From Pseudomonas sp. P8_229 (GTDB taxonomy: Bacteria > Pseudomonadota > Gammaproteobacteria > Pseudomonadales > Pseudomonadaceae): a stretch of DNA of 64,000 nucleotides. Where the stretch lies: the NCBI RefSeq assembly GCF_034008635.1, contig NZ_CP125378.1, positions 4,092,501 through 4,156,500 of the forward strand, read 5' to 3'. The translations under genes were made by a program, and so were the position numbers. Positions 1 through 8,670 of the stretch are shown here, piece by piece (within the stretch, counting starts at the first letter, position 1; the number at the start of each line of letters is the position of its first letter). The notes beneath the pieces are model-generated. The model saw nothing but the letters and a program-made list of their open reading frames with translations, was not told the DNA's origin and searched no databases.

Positions 1-538
1 TTATCCCAACGTCGATCTGGTTGGCAGCCTCGGCTACATGGCCACCGGCGGCGGAGCGCTGGAGTTTTTGACTGGCAAGAAGCTCAACTACAACGTTGGC
101 CCGGCGATCTCCTTGCCGATCTTCGACGGTGGGCGTTTGCGCAGCGAGTTGGGTGAAGCGTCCGCCGGGTATGACATCGCTGTGGCGCATTACAACCAGA
201 CGCTGATCAATGCGCTGAAGAACATCTCCGACCAGTTGATTCGCCGCGAGTCGATGGACAAGCAGCAAGCCTTCGCCGCCGAGTCGGTGGCCACCGCGCA
301 GAAGACCTACGACATCGCGATGATCGCTTATCAGCGTGGCCTCACCGATTACCTCAACGTGCTCAATGCGCAGACCTTGCTGTTCAAGCAGCAGCAGGTG
401 CAACAGCAGGTTCAGGCCGCGCGCCTGAGTGCGCATGCCGAATTGGTGACCGCGTTGGGTGGCGGCCTCGGTGCCGGCAATGACGTGCCCACTGTCGAGC
501 AAACCCAAGCCCCGAAAACCCCGGCTCTCCTGCGTTGA
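1..538 (+). CDS. Outer-membrane efflux protein, NodT/TolC type (C-terminal part)
   Basis: The reading frame is already open at base 2, so the start lies before the window and only the last 178 or so residues are present. The visible part has the second half of an outer-membrane efflux (OEP) domain: a beta-strand segment with the family-typical 'PIFDGGRLRSEL' turn, followed by two long Gln/Ala-rich helices that would form the periplasmic alpha-barrel. The next genes encode a FUSC pump, a DUF1656 protein and an HlyD adaptor. It is therefore probably the outer-membrane duct of a four-part exporter like the aromatic-acid or fusaric-acid systems. The substrate cannot be read from the sequence. Confidence 0.9.
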   Translation, partial: YPNVDLVGSLGYMATGGGALEFLTGKKLNYNVGPAISLPIFDGGRLRSELGEASAGYDIAVAHYNQTLINALKNISDQLIRRESMDKQQAFAAESVATAQKTYDIAMIAYQRGLTDYLNVLNAQTLLFKQQQVQQQVQAARLSAHAELVTALGGGLGAGNDVPTVEQTQAPKTPALLR

Positions 539-566
539 ACACACAACCCCTGGCAATTGAATACCG

Positions 567-699
567 GTGGCGAGGGGATTTATCCCCGATGGGCTGCGAA
601 GCTGCCCCAAAACCATCAACCGCATTTTTTCAGGCTTACCGCATTCACCTGTTTTACGGCGGCTGCGCCGCCGGTCGGGGATAAATCGCCTCACCACAG
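567..699. repeat. Inverted-repeat element of the GTGGTGAGGGGAT family, copy 1
   Basis: Outer arms GTGGCGAGGGGATTTATCCCC and, near the other end, GGGGATAAATCGCCTCACCAC are imperfect inverted repeats flanking a GC-rich core that contains GGCGGCTGCGCCGCC. The same arms recur at 48588-48702 and, collapsed to a bare palindrome, at 55168-55201. The frame of the next gene stays open through this element, but the better start at 753 lies beyond it. Confidence 0.7.
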
Positions 700-752
700 A
701 GTTTGTGTTCGCCACAGAAATTATTAAGTCCTCAATCATTGAGCAAGACCAA

Positions 753-2945
753 ATGACTCCCTTGCCCGCACCTCTGCGCTGGCTCTACTCCCTGGAATGG
801 CGCCGGGGCTTCTTTGACTGGGCGCGCAGCGATGGCGTGACCTGGGTTTATATCTTCAAGGTATTGCTCGCCGCGTTCCTCACGCTGTGGCTGGCGATGC
901 GCCTGGAACTGCCGCAGCCGCGCACGGCGATGATCACCGTGTTCATCGTCATGCAGCCGCAGAGCGGTCATGTATTCGCCAAGAGTTTCTATCGCTTCCT
1001 CGGCACCCTGGCCGGGTCGGCAATGATGGTCACGCTGATCGCATTGTTCGCGCAGAACACCGAACTGTTCCTTGGCTCGCTGGCGATCTGGGTCGGCATC
1101 TGCTCGGCCGGTGCGGCGCGTTGCCGTAACTTTCGCGCCTACGGTTTTGTCCTCGCCGGCTACACCGCGGCGATGGTCGGGCTGCCGGCGCTGGCGCATC
1201 CTGACGGTGCGTTCATGGCCGCCGTGTGGCGGGTGCTGGAGATCTCGCTGGGGATTCTTTGTTCGACCGTGGTCAGCGCCGCGATCCTGCCGCAAACCGC
1301 CAGTGCGGCGATGCGCAACGCCCTGTATCAGCGCTTCGGTGTATTTGCCCTGTTTGTCACCGATGGCCTGCGCGGACGCAGCAAGACCGACGCCTTCGAG
1401 ACCAACAACGTACGCTTCATCGCCGAAGCGGTGGGCCTGGAAGGGCTGCGCAGCGTGACCGTGTTCGAAGACCCGCACATGCGTCGGCGCAACGGTCGTC
1501 TCAGTCGCTTGAACAGCGAATTCATGGGCATCACCACCCGGTTCAACGCTTTGCATCAGTTGCTTGAACGCTTGCGCGGCAACGGCGAAGAACACGTGGT
1601 CGCTGCGATCCGGCCGGGGCTGCAGGACCTGGCCGAAGTGCTCGACGGCTTCAGCGGTCGCGCCCTGACCAGCCCGGATGCGGCGCGTCTGGCCACGGCG
1701 TTGGCCGCTTACAAGGAAGGCTTGCCGGCGCGGGTGCGCACCTTGCGCGCGACCTTCCAGGAGACCGGTCCGAGTGAAGCCGAGCAACTGGATTTTCACA
1801 CCGCGTATGAACTGCTCTATCGCTTCGTCGATGACCTGCACAGTTATGCCCAGACTCACGCGTCGCTGGCCGATCACAGTCACGAACGCGAGCGCTGGGA
1901 CGAGCCGTTCACCCCGCAAACCAACTGGTGGGCCGCTGCGGCTTCGGGCATTCGCGCCTCGTTCATCCTGATTGTGCTCGGTAGTTACTGGGTTGCCACC
2001 GCATGGCCAAGTGGCGCGACGATGACCTTGATTGCCGCCGCCACCGTGGGCCTTTCGGCGGCCACGCCGAACCCGAAACGCATGGCGTTCCAGATGGCCT
2101 GCGGTACCTTCCTCGGCGCACTGATCGGCTTCGTCGAAATGTTTTTCATCTTCCCGTGGATCGACGGTTTCCCGCTGCTGTGCGTGATGCTCGCGCCGGT
2201 GATCGTGCTCGGCTCGTTCCTCGCTTCGCGGCCGCAATACGCCGGGGTCGGCCTGGGGCTGCTGATTTTCTTCAGCACAGGTTCCGTGCCGGATAACCTG
2301 ACCATCTACAACCCCTACACCTTCATCAACGACTACATCGCCATGGTCATGGGCATGCTGGTCTGCGCGGCGGCGGGGGCAATCATTCTGCCGCCGAACA
2401 GCCGCTGGTTGTGGAAGCGTCTGGAGCAGGATCTGCGCGGCCAGGTGGTGTACGCGATCAGCGGCAAACTGAAAGGCCTGGCCTCGAGTTTCGAGAGCCG
2501 CACCCGCGACCTGCTGCATCAGGCTTATGGCCTCGCCGCCGGTCAGCCGACCGTGCAAAAGAACCTGTTGCGCTGGATGTTCGTGGTGCTCGAAGTCGGC
2601 CACGCAATCATCGAGTTGCGCAAGGAACAGGCGATTCTCCCGGTGCACCCGGCGTATGCCGAATCACAGCCGTGGCGTCAGGCGATCCGCGTGATGGGCC
2701 GGGCGCTGGTGCGGCTGTTCCTGCAACCGAACACCAGCAATCTCGAGCGCGCACTGGTCGCCGTCGATCACGCAATCAGTCGTGTCGCGGCCACCGACGA
2801 GCCGTTCGCGCCGCACTTCGATACCTCGGCCCTGCGCCGGGTGAAGAGCTACCTGCACTTCATCCGCACCTCACTGCTTGACCCGCAATCACCGCTCGCT
2901 GCCTACGCAATCGCCAAGCCCGAAGGACTTGCCCATGCCTCGTGA
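753..2945 (+). CDS. FUSC-family inner-membrane efflux pump (AaeB-like)
   Basis: This 730-residue integral membrane protein of the fusaric-acid-resistance/aromatic-acid-exporter family extrudes small, usually aromatic, organic acids from the cytoplasm. It has the family's duplicated layout: a cluster of membrane helices near residues 25-180, a soluble helical linker, and a second cluster beginning around residue 395 ('ASGIRASFILIVLGSYW'). The frame is open upstream to 567, but that stretch is translated repeat DNA. The ATG at 753 gives the typical N-terminus, with the sequence MTPLPAPLRWLYSLEW. Its last 11 bases overlap the next gene, so translation is probably coupled. The substrate is unknown. 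Confidence 0.9.
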   Translation: MTPLPAPLRWLYSLEWRRGFFDWARSDGVTWVYIFKVLLAAFLTLWLAMRLELPQPRTAMITVFIVMQPQSGHVFAKSFYRFLGTLAGSAMMVTLIALFAQNTELFLGSLAIWVGICSAGAARCRNFRAYGFVLAGYTAAMVGLPALAHPDGAFMAAVWRVLEISLGILCSTVVSAAILPQTASAAMRNALYQRFGVFALFVTDGLRGRSKTDAFETNNVRFIAEAVGLEGLRSVTVFEDPHMRRRNGRLSRLNSEFMGITTRFNALHQLLERLRGNGEEHVVAAIRPGLQDLAEVLDGFSGRALTSPDAARLATALAAYKEGLPARVRTLRATFQETGPSEAEQLDFHTAYELLYRFVDDLHSYAQTHASLADHSHERERWDEPFTPQTNWWAAAASGIRASFILIVLGSYWVATAWPSGATMTLIAAATVGLSAATPNPKRMAFQMACGTFLGALIGFVEMFFIFPWIDGFPLLCVMLAPVIVLGSFLASRPQYAGVGLGLLIFFSTGSVPDNLTIYNPYTFINDYIAMVMGMLVCAAAGAIILPPNSRWLWKRLEQDLRGQVVYAISGKLKGLASSFESRTRDLLHQAYGLAAGQPTVQKNLLRWMFVVLEVGHAIIELRKEQAILPVHPAYAESQPWRQAIRVMGRALVRLFLQPNTSNLERALVAVDHAISRVAATDEPFAPHFDTSALRRVKSYLHFIRTSLLDPQSPLAAYAIAKPEGLAHAS

Positions 2946-3135
2946 AATCGCTTTCCACGGCGTGTACATGCCGACCATGACCCTGATGTTTTTCGTCGCC
3001 GCGGCACTGGCCTGGGCGGTGGATCGGTTCTTGTCCGGGTTTGATCTGTACCGCTTCTTCTGGCACCCGGCGCTGCTGCGCCTGAGCCTGTTTACCTGTC
3101 TGTTCGGCGCGATGGCGCTGACTGTTTACCGTTGA
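2935..3135 (+). CDS. DUF1656 small inner-membrane protein (AaeX-like)
   Basis: This 66-residue protein has two predicted membrane helices (about residues 9-28 and 44-63) and the family-typical start MPREIAFHGVYMP. DUF1656 proteins are almost always encoded between a FUSC pump and an HlyD adaptor, as here, and are thought to be accessory subunits of that pump. The ATG at 2935 lies inside the end of the pump gene, an 11-base overlap, which suggests coupled translation. No catalytic residues are visible. The molecular role is not established for the family. Confidence 0.88.
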   Translation: MPREIAFHGVYMPTMTLMFFVAAALAWAVDRFLSGFDLYRFFWHPALLRLSLFTCLFGAMALTVYR

Positions 3136-3160
3136 CTCTCTATCTCTGAAGAAGGCCCTG

Positions 3161-4027
3161 ATGAAAAAGTTTTTCAGCCTGCTCGCGACCCTGCTGGTGC
3201 TGGCCCTGGCGCTGTGGATCGGCCGCACGTTGTGGGAGCACTACATGAACACCCCATGGACTCGCGATGGCCGCGTGCGCGCCGATATCATCAACGTCGC
3301 CGCCGACGTCACCGGCGAAGTCATCGACGTGCCGGTGCGCGACAACCAGTTGGTGAAGAAGGGCGATCTGCTGATGCTGATCGACCCGGAGCACTACCGC
3401 ATCGCCGTCAAACAGGCGCAGTCGCTGGTCGCTTCGCGCAAGTCGACCTGGGAGATGCGCAAGGTCAACGCGCACCGCCGCGCCGATCTGGACAACCTGG
3501 TGATCTCCAAGGAAAACCGCGACGACGCCAGCAACATCGCCGATGCCGCGCTGGCCGATTACCAACACGCGCAAGCGCAACTGGAAGCCGCCGAACTCAA
3601 CCTCAAACGCACCGAAGTGCGCGCGGCGGTCGATGGCTACGTGACCAACCTCAACGTGCATCGCGGCGACTACGCGCGCATCGGTGAAGCGAAAATGGCC
3701 GTGGTCGACATGAATTCGTTCTGGGTTTATGGCTTCTTCGAAGAGACCAAGCTGCCGCACGTGCGCGTGGGCGACAAGGCCGACATGCAGTTGATGAGCG
3801 GCGAAGTGTTGAAGGGCCACGTGGAGAGCATTTCGCGCGGCATCTACGACCGCGACAACCCGGAAAGCCGCGAGCTGATCGCCGACGTGAACCCGACGTT
3901 CAACTGGGTTCGCCTGGCGCAGCGGGTGCCGGTGCGCATTCACATCGATGAAGTGCCGCAGGGTGTGTTGTTGGCGGCGGGAATTACCTGCACCGTGGTG
4001 GTGAAGCAGGACGTTGTGGATAACTGA
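3161..4027 (+). CDS. HlyD/EmrA-type periplasmic adaptor (AaeA-like)
   Basis: This 288-residue membrane fusion protein links the inner-membrane FUSC pump to the outer-membrane duct. A single N-terminal membrane anchor (about residues 4-24) is followed by a split biotinyl-lipoyl domain ('INVAADVTGEVIDVPVRDNQLVKKGD' region and later 'VRAAVDGYVTNLNVHRGDYA'), a short coiled-coil hairpin between them, and a beta-barrel domain. The ATG at 3161 is preceded by GAAGAAGG. It is the last gene of the efflux operon, and a REPIN follows directly. The family assignment is firm. The transported compound is not known. Confidence 0.92.
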   Translation: MKKFFSLLATLLVLALALWIGRTLWEHYMNTPWTRDGRVRADIINVAADVTGEVIDVPVRDNQLVKKGDLLMLIDPEHYRIAVKQAQSLVASRKSTWEMRKVNAHRRADLDNLVISKENRDDASNIADAALADYQHAQAQLEAAELNLKRTEVRAAVDGYVTNLNVHRGDYARIGEAKMAVVDMNSFWVYGFFEETKLPHVRVGDKADMQLMSGEVLKGHVESISRGIYDRDNPESRELIADVNPTFNWVRLAQRVPVRIHIDEVPQGVLLAAGITCTVVVKQDVVDN

Positions 4028-4045
4028 CCGACCGCGTCGCTGCCA

Positions 4046-4122
4046 TTCGCGAGCAGGCTCACTCCTACAGGAGATCTCTGCCACACCGAAGATCCCCTGT
4101 AGGAGTGAGCCTGCTCGCGATA
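4046..4122. repeat. REPIN (REP doublet), TAGGAGTGAGCCTGCTCGCGA type
   Basis: Two inverted REP units, TCGCGAGCAGGCTCACTCCT and AGGAGTGAGCCTGCTCGCGA, are separated by a short spacer. It lies between the convergent ends of the HlyD gene and the SnoaL-like gene, a usual REPIN position. Confidence 0.9.
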
Positions 4123-4157
4123 AGGACGACTCGGTATTTCAGGCGAATATCGAGTAA

Positions 4158-4556
4158 TCACTCAGCGCAAAACGTCTCCTGCAAATGCCGCCATAGCACC
4201 CGCCCGGACGGGTCTTTTTCAAACACCACCGTCGAGCGCCGATCCGTATGCAACCCGCTCGCATCCGTCTGCTGTTCGCGATAACTCAGCGTCGCGCCGT
4301 GCGCATGCAGCGCAATCCCGCGCAGCTCACTGAGCTCGATCCTGAAGCCTTTTTTTTTCCCGCCCGCCGCGTGAAACAGCGCACGTAAGGCTTCGACATC
4401 CAGCGCCCGGCCCAGCGGCGTGACCATGGAAAAGTCCGCCGAGAACCGGCTTAGCAGTCGCTCCAGTTCGGCCGAATCCTGCTCCACGGCAAACCAGCGT
4501 TCGATGACCAGGTGGGCCTGGATCGCTTCATCAAAATATTCGTTGTAGTCAGTCAT
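4158..4556 (-). CDS. SnoaL/DUF4440-like small protein
   Basis: This 132-residue protein of the NTF2-like fold has helix-rich start MTDYNEYFDEAIQAHLVIERWFA followed by strands, consistent with DUF4440. Such proteins are small cone-shaped domains that bind ligands or act on small molecules; no function can be assigned here. Its ATG overlaps the TGA of the upstream MFS gene (ATGA at 4553-4556), so the two are translationally coupled and probably co-regulated by the divergent LysR protein. The coding sequence contains a run of nine A residues (T at 4350-4358 on the plus strand) encoding Lys-Lys-Lys, a possible slippage site. Confidence 0.78.
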   Translation of the reverse strand: MTDYNEYFDEAIQAHLVIERWFAVEQDSAELERLLSRFSADFSMVTPLGRALDVEALRALFHAAGGKKKGFRIELSELRGIALHAHGATLSYREQQTDASGLHTDRRSTVVFEKDPSGRVLWRHLQETFCAE

Positions 4557-5923
4557 GTGGATTTTTCCTGAAGGGGAGGTGTGCTCAGCAGGGCGAGCAC
4601 TTTGGAGGTATCGAAACGCAGCACGGCGACCATTGGCAGCAATGTGAGCAAGGCAGCCGCGAGAAAGCAGCATTTAAATCCGTTACCGCCCAGTGCGCCC
4701 AACAGCGAACTGAGCAACGCCGCGCCGAGGCAGAAACCGAGCTGGCGATTGATGTTCCACAGCGCACTGGAGTGGCCCATTTTTTCCGGCGTCATACCGA
4801 CAAACGCCAGGGTCTGCGCGGTGACGCTGCACAGGCTGCCGCCCAGCCCCATCAGGGCGTAGGCGATGATCAGCGGCGCGGCGGCGGGGTGTTCGATGCG
4901 CATCAGCAGGACAATGCCCAGGCATTGCACAAGCATGCCGACGATCAGCAACGGCTTGGGCCCGATGCGGTTGAAACTGCGTTTGCCGAGCATGATCGCC
5001 ACACCCGATGCGGCGGCCCAGGCCAGCATCAGCGCACCGGTCTGCGCCGCGCCGACCCCGAGCTCGTGCAGGTACAGCACGGCAATCATGTTGGTGCCGG
5101 TAAAGACCCCGGGCACGAACAGGTAGATCAGCATCGCCAGACGCAACGACGGGCTCTTGAGCAGTTGCAGGTCGAGGACTGCGTCGGGTTTTCGCCAGCC
5201 ATCGCGCAGGTACAGCCATAAGGTCAAGGCGCCGAGCAGCAGGACTCCGCCGGCGAGGTGACGGGTCGCGGAGGCGCTGGCGAGGCTCACGGCAATCAAC
5301 AGCAGACTCAGGGCTGAGACCGCCAGCAGCAGGCCGCGTACGTCCAGAGTCGGGCGTTGCGTGGTGGGCTGATCCGCTTTCAGCCAGAGCAGGCCCAAGG
5401 CGAACGCCAACAGCGCCAATGGCAGGTTCAGGTAGAAAATCCAGCGCCACGACAAGGCCTCGACGATCAAGCCGCCCGCCGCCGGCGACAGGGCCGGCAC
5501 CATCAGCGCGACCATCAACACCACGCCAGTAAGGTGCGCACGTTGCGCCACCGGGAATTGCCGATACGCCAGGGCCTGACCGATCGGCAGCAACAAACCG
5601 CCACCGAGCCCTTGCAGCAGGCGCCAGCCGATCAGGCTTTCGATCGAGCCGGCCTGGGCCACCAGCGCCGAGGCGATCCCGAACAGCAGCAGCGAACCGA
5701 GGATCAGCCGGCGCTCGCCCAGCCGTGCGGCCAGCCACACGCTCAGCGGAATAATCAGTGTCAGCCCGAGCATGTAGGCGTTGGTGATCCACGCCAGTTG
5801 CGTCACTGATGCCTGTAATTCCCGGGCGATGTCCGGGTAGGCAATGCTCGCGGCGAACATGTTCAGCAGGTCGAGGGCAAACCCGAACAGATACACCAGC
5901 GCGACTTTCGAGCGATAGACCAT
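4553..5923 (-). CDS. MFS transporter, DHA2 (drug:H+ antiporter) type
   Basis: This 456-residue protein appears to have 14 hydrophobic segments. Motif A-like sequence 'WLAARLGERRLILGS' follows helix 2 and a motif C-like 'LSPAAGGLI' lies in helix 5, both hallmarks of drug:proton antiporters. It should export small lipophilic molecules using the proton gradient. The start MVYRSKVALVYLFGF gives a normal first helix. The gene is divergent from a LysR regulator with a perfect palindrome between them, and it overlaps the downstream SnoaL-like gene. The substrate is unknown. Confidence 0.88.
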   Translation of the reverse strand: MVYRSKVALVYLFGFALDLLNMFAASIAYPDIARELQASVTQLAWITNAYMLGLTLIIPLSVWLAARLGERRLILGSLLLFGIASALVAQAGSIESLIGWRLLQGLGGGLLLPIGQALAYRQFPVAQRAHLTGVVLMVALMVPALSPAAGGLIVEALSWRWIFYLNLPLALLAFALGLLWLKADQPTTQRPTLDVRGLLLAVSALSLLLIAVSLASASATRHLAGGVLLLGALTLWLYLRDGWRKPDAVLDLQLLKSPSLRLAMLIYLFVPGVFTGTNMIAVLYLHELGVGAAQTGALMLAWAAASGVAIMLGKRSFNRIGPKPLLIVGMLVQCLGIVLLMRIEHPAAAPLIIAYALMGLGGSLCSVTAQTLAFVGMTPEKMGHSSALWNINRQLGFCLGAALLSSLLGALGGNGFKCCFLAAALLTLLPMVAVLRFDTSKVLALLSTPPLQEKST

Positions 5924-5997
5924 GGCAGCTTCCCTGTGATGAGACGTGCAGGGTAGGGGGCTTCAGGCGTTAGGAAAACGCTGGTTTGCCTGCTAGT

Positions 5998-6018
5998 TTG
6001 TCAAAATTATTTTGACAA
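5998..6018. promoter_or_regulatory. Perfect palindrome, probable LysR operator
   Basis: TTGTCAAAAT, one T, then ATTTTGACAA form a perfect 10-bp inverted repeat between the divergent MFS and LysR genes. It is AT-rich with a T-N11-A core, as expected of LysR-type binding sites. It ends just before the AAGGAG ribosome site of the LysR gene, so autorepression would be easy. Confidence 0.65.
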
Positions 6019-6032
6019 GGAGCGCTTGGGAC

Positions 6033-6914
6033 ATGGTCAGCCTGGACCGTTTTGACACCTTCAAAGCCGTGGTCGAGGCCGGCTCGTTGACCGCGGCCGC
6101 CGATACTCTGGGCCAGACCCGGGCGGTGGTGAGCTTCAATCTCAAGCGATTGGAAGAAGAACTGGGCGTTACCTTGCTCACGCGCAATACCCGGCAACTG
6201 GCCCTGACCGATGCCGGCGAGCGTTTTTATCGACGCTGTCTGCGCACCCTTGACGAAGCGCGACTGGCGATCGAGGACGCCCGCTCCGAGCATTCGCAAC
6301 TCAAGGGCACGTTGCGCATCACCACCACCGTGGAGTTCGCCCTGGCTCAGGTGGTGCCGGCGCTGGAGGTGTTTCGTCAGCAACAGCCGCAATTGAACAT
6401 TCACCTGTCGACGTCCTCGACCCATGCCGATCTGATCTCCGAACGTTTTGACCTGGCGATCCGCCTGGGGCGCATGCACGATTCCAATCTGCGTGCGGTG
6501 CAGTTGTCGACGTTCGAGGTGTTTGCCGTGGCCGCGCCTGCGTTGATCGAGCGTTTTGCGCCGGTTGCCACGCTGGCGACGCTGGAGTCGATGCCGACGC
6601 TCGGCCATGGCCGCGTCCCGGAAATGACCGTGACCGACCCGGTCGGCACCGAGCATGTCTACCAGCCAAAACCGGGGACCACCGCCATCGTCGCCGACAA
6701 CTCGGCAACGCTCAGGGCGTTTGCGTTGACCGGCCAGGGCGTGGCGATTTTGCCGCAATGGCTGATTCAGGACGATCTGGAGGCGGGGCGGTTGGTGCGG
6801 TTGCTGGCCGGTTACCGCTTTGCTCAGCAGGGGGTGTATGCGTTGTATCCGGATACGCGGCATTTGCCGCTGAAGGTGCGGGCGTTCATTGATTTCATGA
6901 AAGGCTGGGGATGA
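6033..6914 (+). CDS. LysR-family transcriptional regulator
   Basis: This 293-residue protein has an N-terminal winged helix-turn-helix (about residues 3-60, 'FKAVVEAGSLTAAADTLGQTRAVVSFNLKRLEEELGVTLL') and a C-terminal substrate-binding domain. The frame is open back to a TTG at 6012, but the ATG at 6033 has AAGGAG ten bases upstream and yields the normal LysR N-terminus MVSLDRFDTFKAV. It is divergent from the MFS-SnoaL pair and probably controls it through the palindrome at 5998-6018. The effector is unknown. Confidence 0.92.
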   Translation: MVSLDRFDTFKAVVEAGSLTAAADTLGQTRAVVSFNLKRLEEELGVTLLTRNTRQLALTDAGERFYRRCLRTLDEARLAIEDARSEHSQLKGTLRITTTVEFALAQVVPALEVFRQQQPQLNIHLSTSSTHADLISERFDLAIRLGRMHDSNLRAVQLSTFEVFAVAAPALIERFAPVATLATLESMPTLGHGRVPEMTVTDPVGTEHVYQPKPGTTAIVADNSATLRAFALTGQGVAILPQWLIQDDLEAGRLVRLLAGYRFAQQGVYALYPDTRHLPLKVRAFIDFMKGWG

Positions 6915-6933
6915 GTGTTGGCTGGCCGGGCCT

Positions 6934-7043
6934 CTTCGCGAGCAAGCCCGCTCCCACATTTGGAATGCATTCCCCTGTTGGAGCAGGCTCGGCCCACATC
7001 TGGAATGCATTCCCCTGTGGGAGCGAGCCTGCTCGCGAAAGCG
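6934..7043. repeat. REP cluster with an internal direct duplication
   Basis: REP units TTCGCGAGCAAGCCCGCTCC and GGAGCGAGCCTGCTCGCGAA bracket the element. Inside, a segment of the form 'ACATnTGGAATGCATTCCCCTGTnGGAGC' occurs twice in direct orientation, with a degenerate REP between. It lies between the convergent LysR and SDR genes. Confidence 0.8.
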
Positions 7044-7054
7044 TCAACTCGGTC

Positions 7055-7879
7055 TCAAAGCTGGCCACGCAACCCGAACCGCTTCATCAACGTCGACTCC
7101 AGCAACCCCTTGGGCAACAACGTCGCCAGCAACGGCAACGCCCGGCTGCCATTACCAATGCGAACCAAGCGCGGCGGCGTGCTCTGCTGCACCGCTTTGA
7201 GCAATTCAGCAGCAAACTCACTGGCCGGCGTCGGCTTGTCCTGCGAAGCCTTGGCCCGCGCCCTGATCCCCTCACGCAACGGAAACCACGGTGACTGCTC
7301 GTTGATCAGTTGCTCGGCTTCGTGCCCGGCATTCTTGGCGAAACTCGATTGAATTGCCCCCGGTTGCACTTCCATCACGCGAATGCCGAACGGCGCCAGC
7401 TCCATGCGCAACGCGTCGCTCAAGGCATGCACCGCGGCTTTCGAGGCGCAATAGGCGCCAGCGAACGGAGTCACCAGCACGCCCGAAACACTGCCGATGT
7501 TCACCACCAGCCCCTTGGTCCGGCGCAGCACTGGAAATAGCGCGCGGGTGACGCCGACAATCGAGAACACGTTGGTTTCGAACTGACGCTGCATCGCAGG
7601 CACGCCGCCGTCGAGCAGCGGGCCCATGGCGCCGTAACCGGCGTTATTGATCAGCACGTCGAGGCCGCCGTGTTGCTGGTTGATGCGCTCAGCGAGTTGT
7701 TCCAGCGCCACGCTGTCATTGACGTCCAGCGCGATCGCGGTGAACCCTGCAGCGGCGAGGGCCGCGACATCATCAGGCTTGCGCGCACTGGCCCAGACCT
7801 CGTAACCGGCGGCTTTGAACGCATCCGCGAGGGCGCGGCCAATACCGCTGGAGCAACCGGTAATCAACGCTACGGGCAT
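7055..7879 (-). CDS. Short-chain dehydrogenase/reductase (SDR), classical type
   Basis: This 274-residue NAD(P)-dependent oxidoreductase carries the nucleotide-binding motif TGCSSGIG at residues 7-14, the structural NNAG at 78-81, a catalytic serine near 130-132 and the YxxxK pair Tyr143/Lys147. The length and C-terminal 'LIN...SPWFPLREGIRARAKAS' resemble Pseudomonas proteins annotated only as SDR oxidoreductases. The ATG at 7879 gives the canonical MPVALITGCSSG start; the frame runs six codons further upstream without a better site. The substrate is not predictable. Confidence 0.9.
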   Translation of the reverse strand: MPVALITGCSSGIGRALADAFKAAGYEVWASARKPDDVAALAAAGFTAIALDVNDSVALEQLAERINQQHGGLDVLINNAGYGAMGPLLDGGVPAMQRQFETNVFSIVGVTRALFPVLRRTKGLVVNIGSVSGVLVTPFAGAYCASKAAVHALSDALRMELAPFGIRVMEVQPGAIQSSFAKNAGHEAEQLINEQSPWFPLREGIRARAKASQDKPTPASEFAAELLKAVQQSTPPRLVRIGNGSRALPLLATLLPKGLLESTLMKRFGLRGQL

Positions 7880-7915
7880 GGCGCATTCCTTGTGCAAAAA
7901 GTGGGGATGGGGGGA

Positions 7916-8380
7916 TCAGTCGGAGAAACTGCCTTGCAAACGCTCGGCGCGAAATTCCAGGGTTTGCGGACGATAACCGGCACGCAGCGGTGGCATCGGC
8001 AGGCAGTCTTCCCAGTCGCCGCCAGCCTGCAACTCACCCGGGCCACGATAGCGTGGGGCGGTGTATTGGTTGTCGGCCAGATTGACCGTATCACCCGGTG
8101 CGTAGGCTGCGATGCGCCAGCGCAGTTCGGTCAGCGGCACGTCGTTGCCGTTTTTCATTTTCAGTTGCAGCGGCCGGTCCGCCGGGCACTGTTCAGGCGC
8201 ATAGACAATGCGCATCTCCAGACGCGCCAGTTGCTTGAGCTCGCGGTTGTCCAGCCACACCACCCAGACCGCGACCAATCCCAGACCAACGGCGGCCGCG
8301 ACGGACACCGGTACAGCCTTGGCCGGATAGCGCAGCAACAGGATCAGCCAGGTGATGACCAGCAAAACGCCGATGAACAT
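7916..8380 (-). CDS. Small membrane protein with two N-terminal helices
   Basis: This 154-residue protein begins with two closely spaced hydrophobic helices (about residues 1-17 and 23-43) and continues with a hydrophilic beta-rich domain that includes 'CPADRPLQLKMKNGNDVPLTELRWRIAAY'. The ATG at 8380 has GAGG nine bases upstream; the TTG three codons earlier is less likely. No catalytic motif was recognised. It starts 36 bases upstream of the SDR stop-to-start region on the same strand order and may be cotranscribed with its neighbours. The function is unknown. Confidence 0.7.
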   Translation of the reverse strand: MFIGVLLVITWLILLLRYPAKAVPVSVAAAVGLGLVAVWVVWLDNRELKQLARLEMRIVYAPEQCPADRPLQLKMKNGNDVPLTELRWRIAAYAPGDTVNLADNQYTAPRYRGPGELQAGGDWEDCLPMPPLRAGYRPQTLEFRAERLQGSFSD

Positions 8381-8472
8381 GTCGCACAACCTCGCAGGGA
8401 TAGAGGGGCATCCTACCTAAGCGTAGGTGAGGTTGGCGATGGGCAGGATTTCTGTGGTGAAGGTGAAGACGC

Positions 8473-8568
8473 CTTCGCGAGCAAGCCCGCTCCCACAGGG
8501 ATGGGGGCTGATCACAAAATCGAGCCATGCCTCGGTCCACTGTGGGAGCGGGCTTGCTCGCGAAGAGG
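8473..8568. repeat. REPIN, GGGAGCGGGCTTGCTCGCGAA type
   Basis: Inverted REP units TTCGCGAGCAAGCCCGCTCC and GGGAGCGGGCTTGCTCGCGA lie between the small membrane protein gene and the algA terminator. Confidence 0.9.
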
Positions 8569-8595
8569 CCAGTACCGACACCGCAGATCCCGGAT

Positions 8596-8656
8596 AAAAA
8601 AACCCCCGCCCAACCCACTGCGGATAGGGGACGCAGCGGGCTGGACGGGGGCTTCT
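8596..8656 (-). terminator. Intrinsic terminator of the alginate operon
   Basis: On the minus strand a long GC-rich hairpin (arms AGCCCCCGTCCAGCCCGCTG and CAGTGGGTTGGGCGGGGGTT, with small mismatches) begins 15 bases after the algA stop and is followed by seven T residues. This marks the 3' end of the operon. Confidence 0.85.
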
Positions 8657-8670
8657 TGCTCTGCAGATCG

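Noticed and set aside
732..2648. Open frame of 638 codons opposite the FUSC pump gene
   Set aside because: Arg/His/Gln-rich shadow composition with no motifs. The FUSC protein on the other strand has clear membrane helices and operon context.
4046..4122. Repeated palindromic units considered as a CRISPR array
   Set aside because: Units are REP pairs scattered singly between genes, not regularly spaced tandem repeats with unique spacers, and no cas gene is present.
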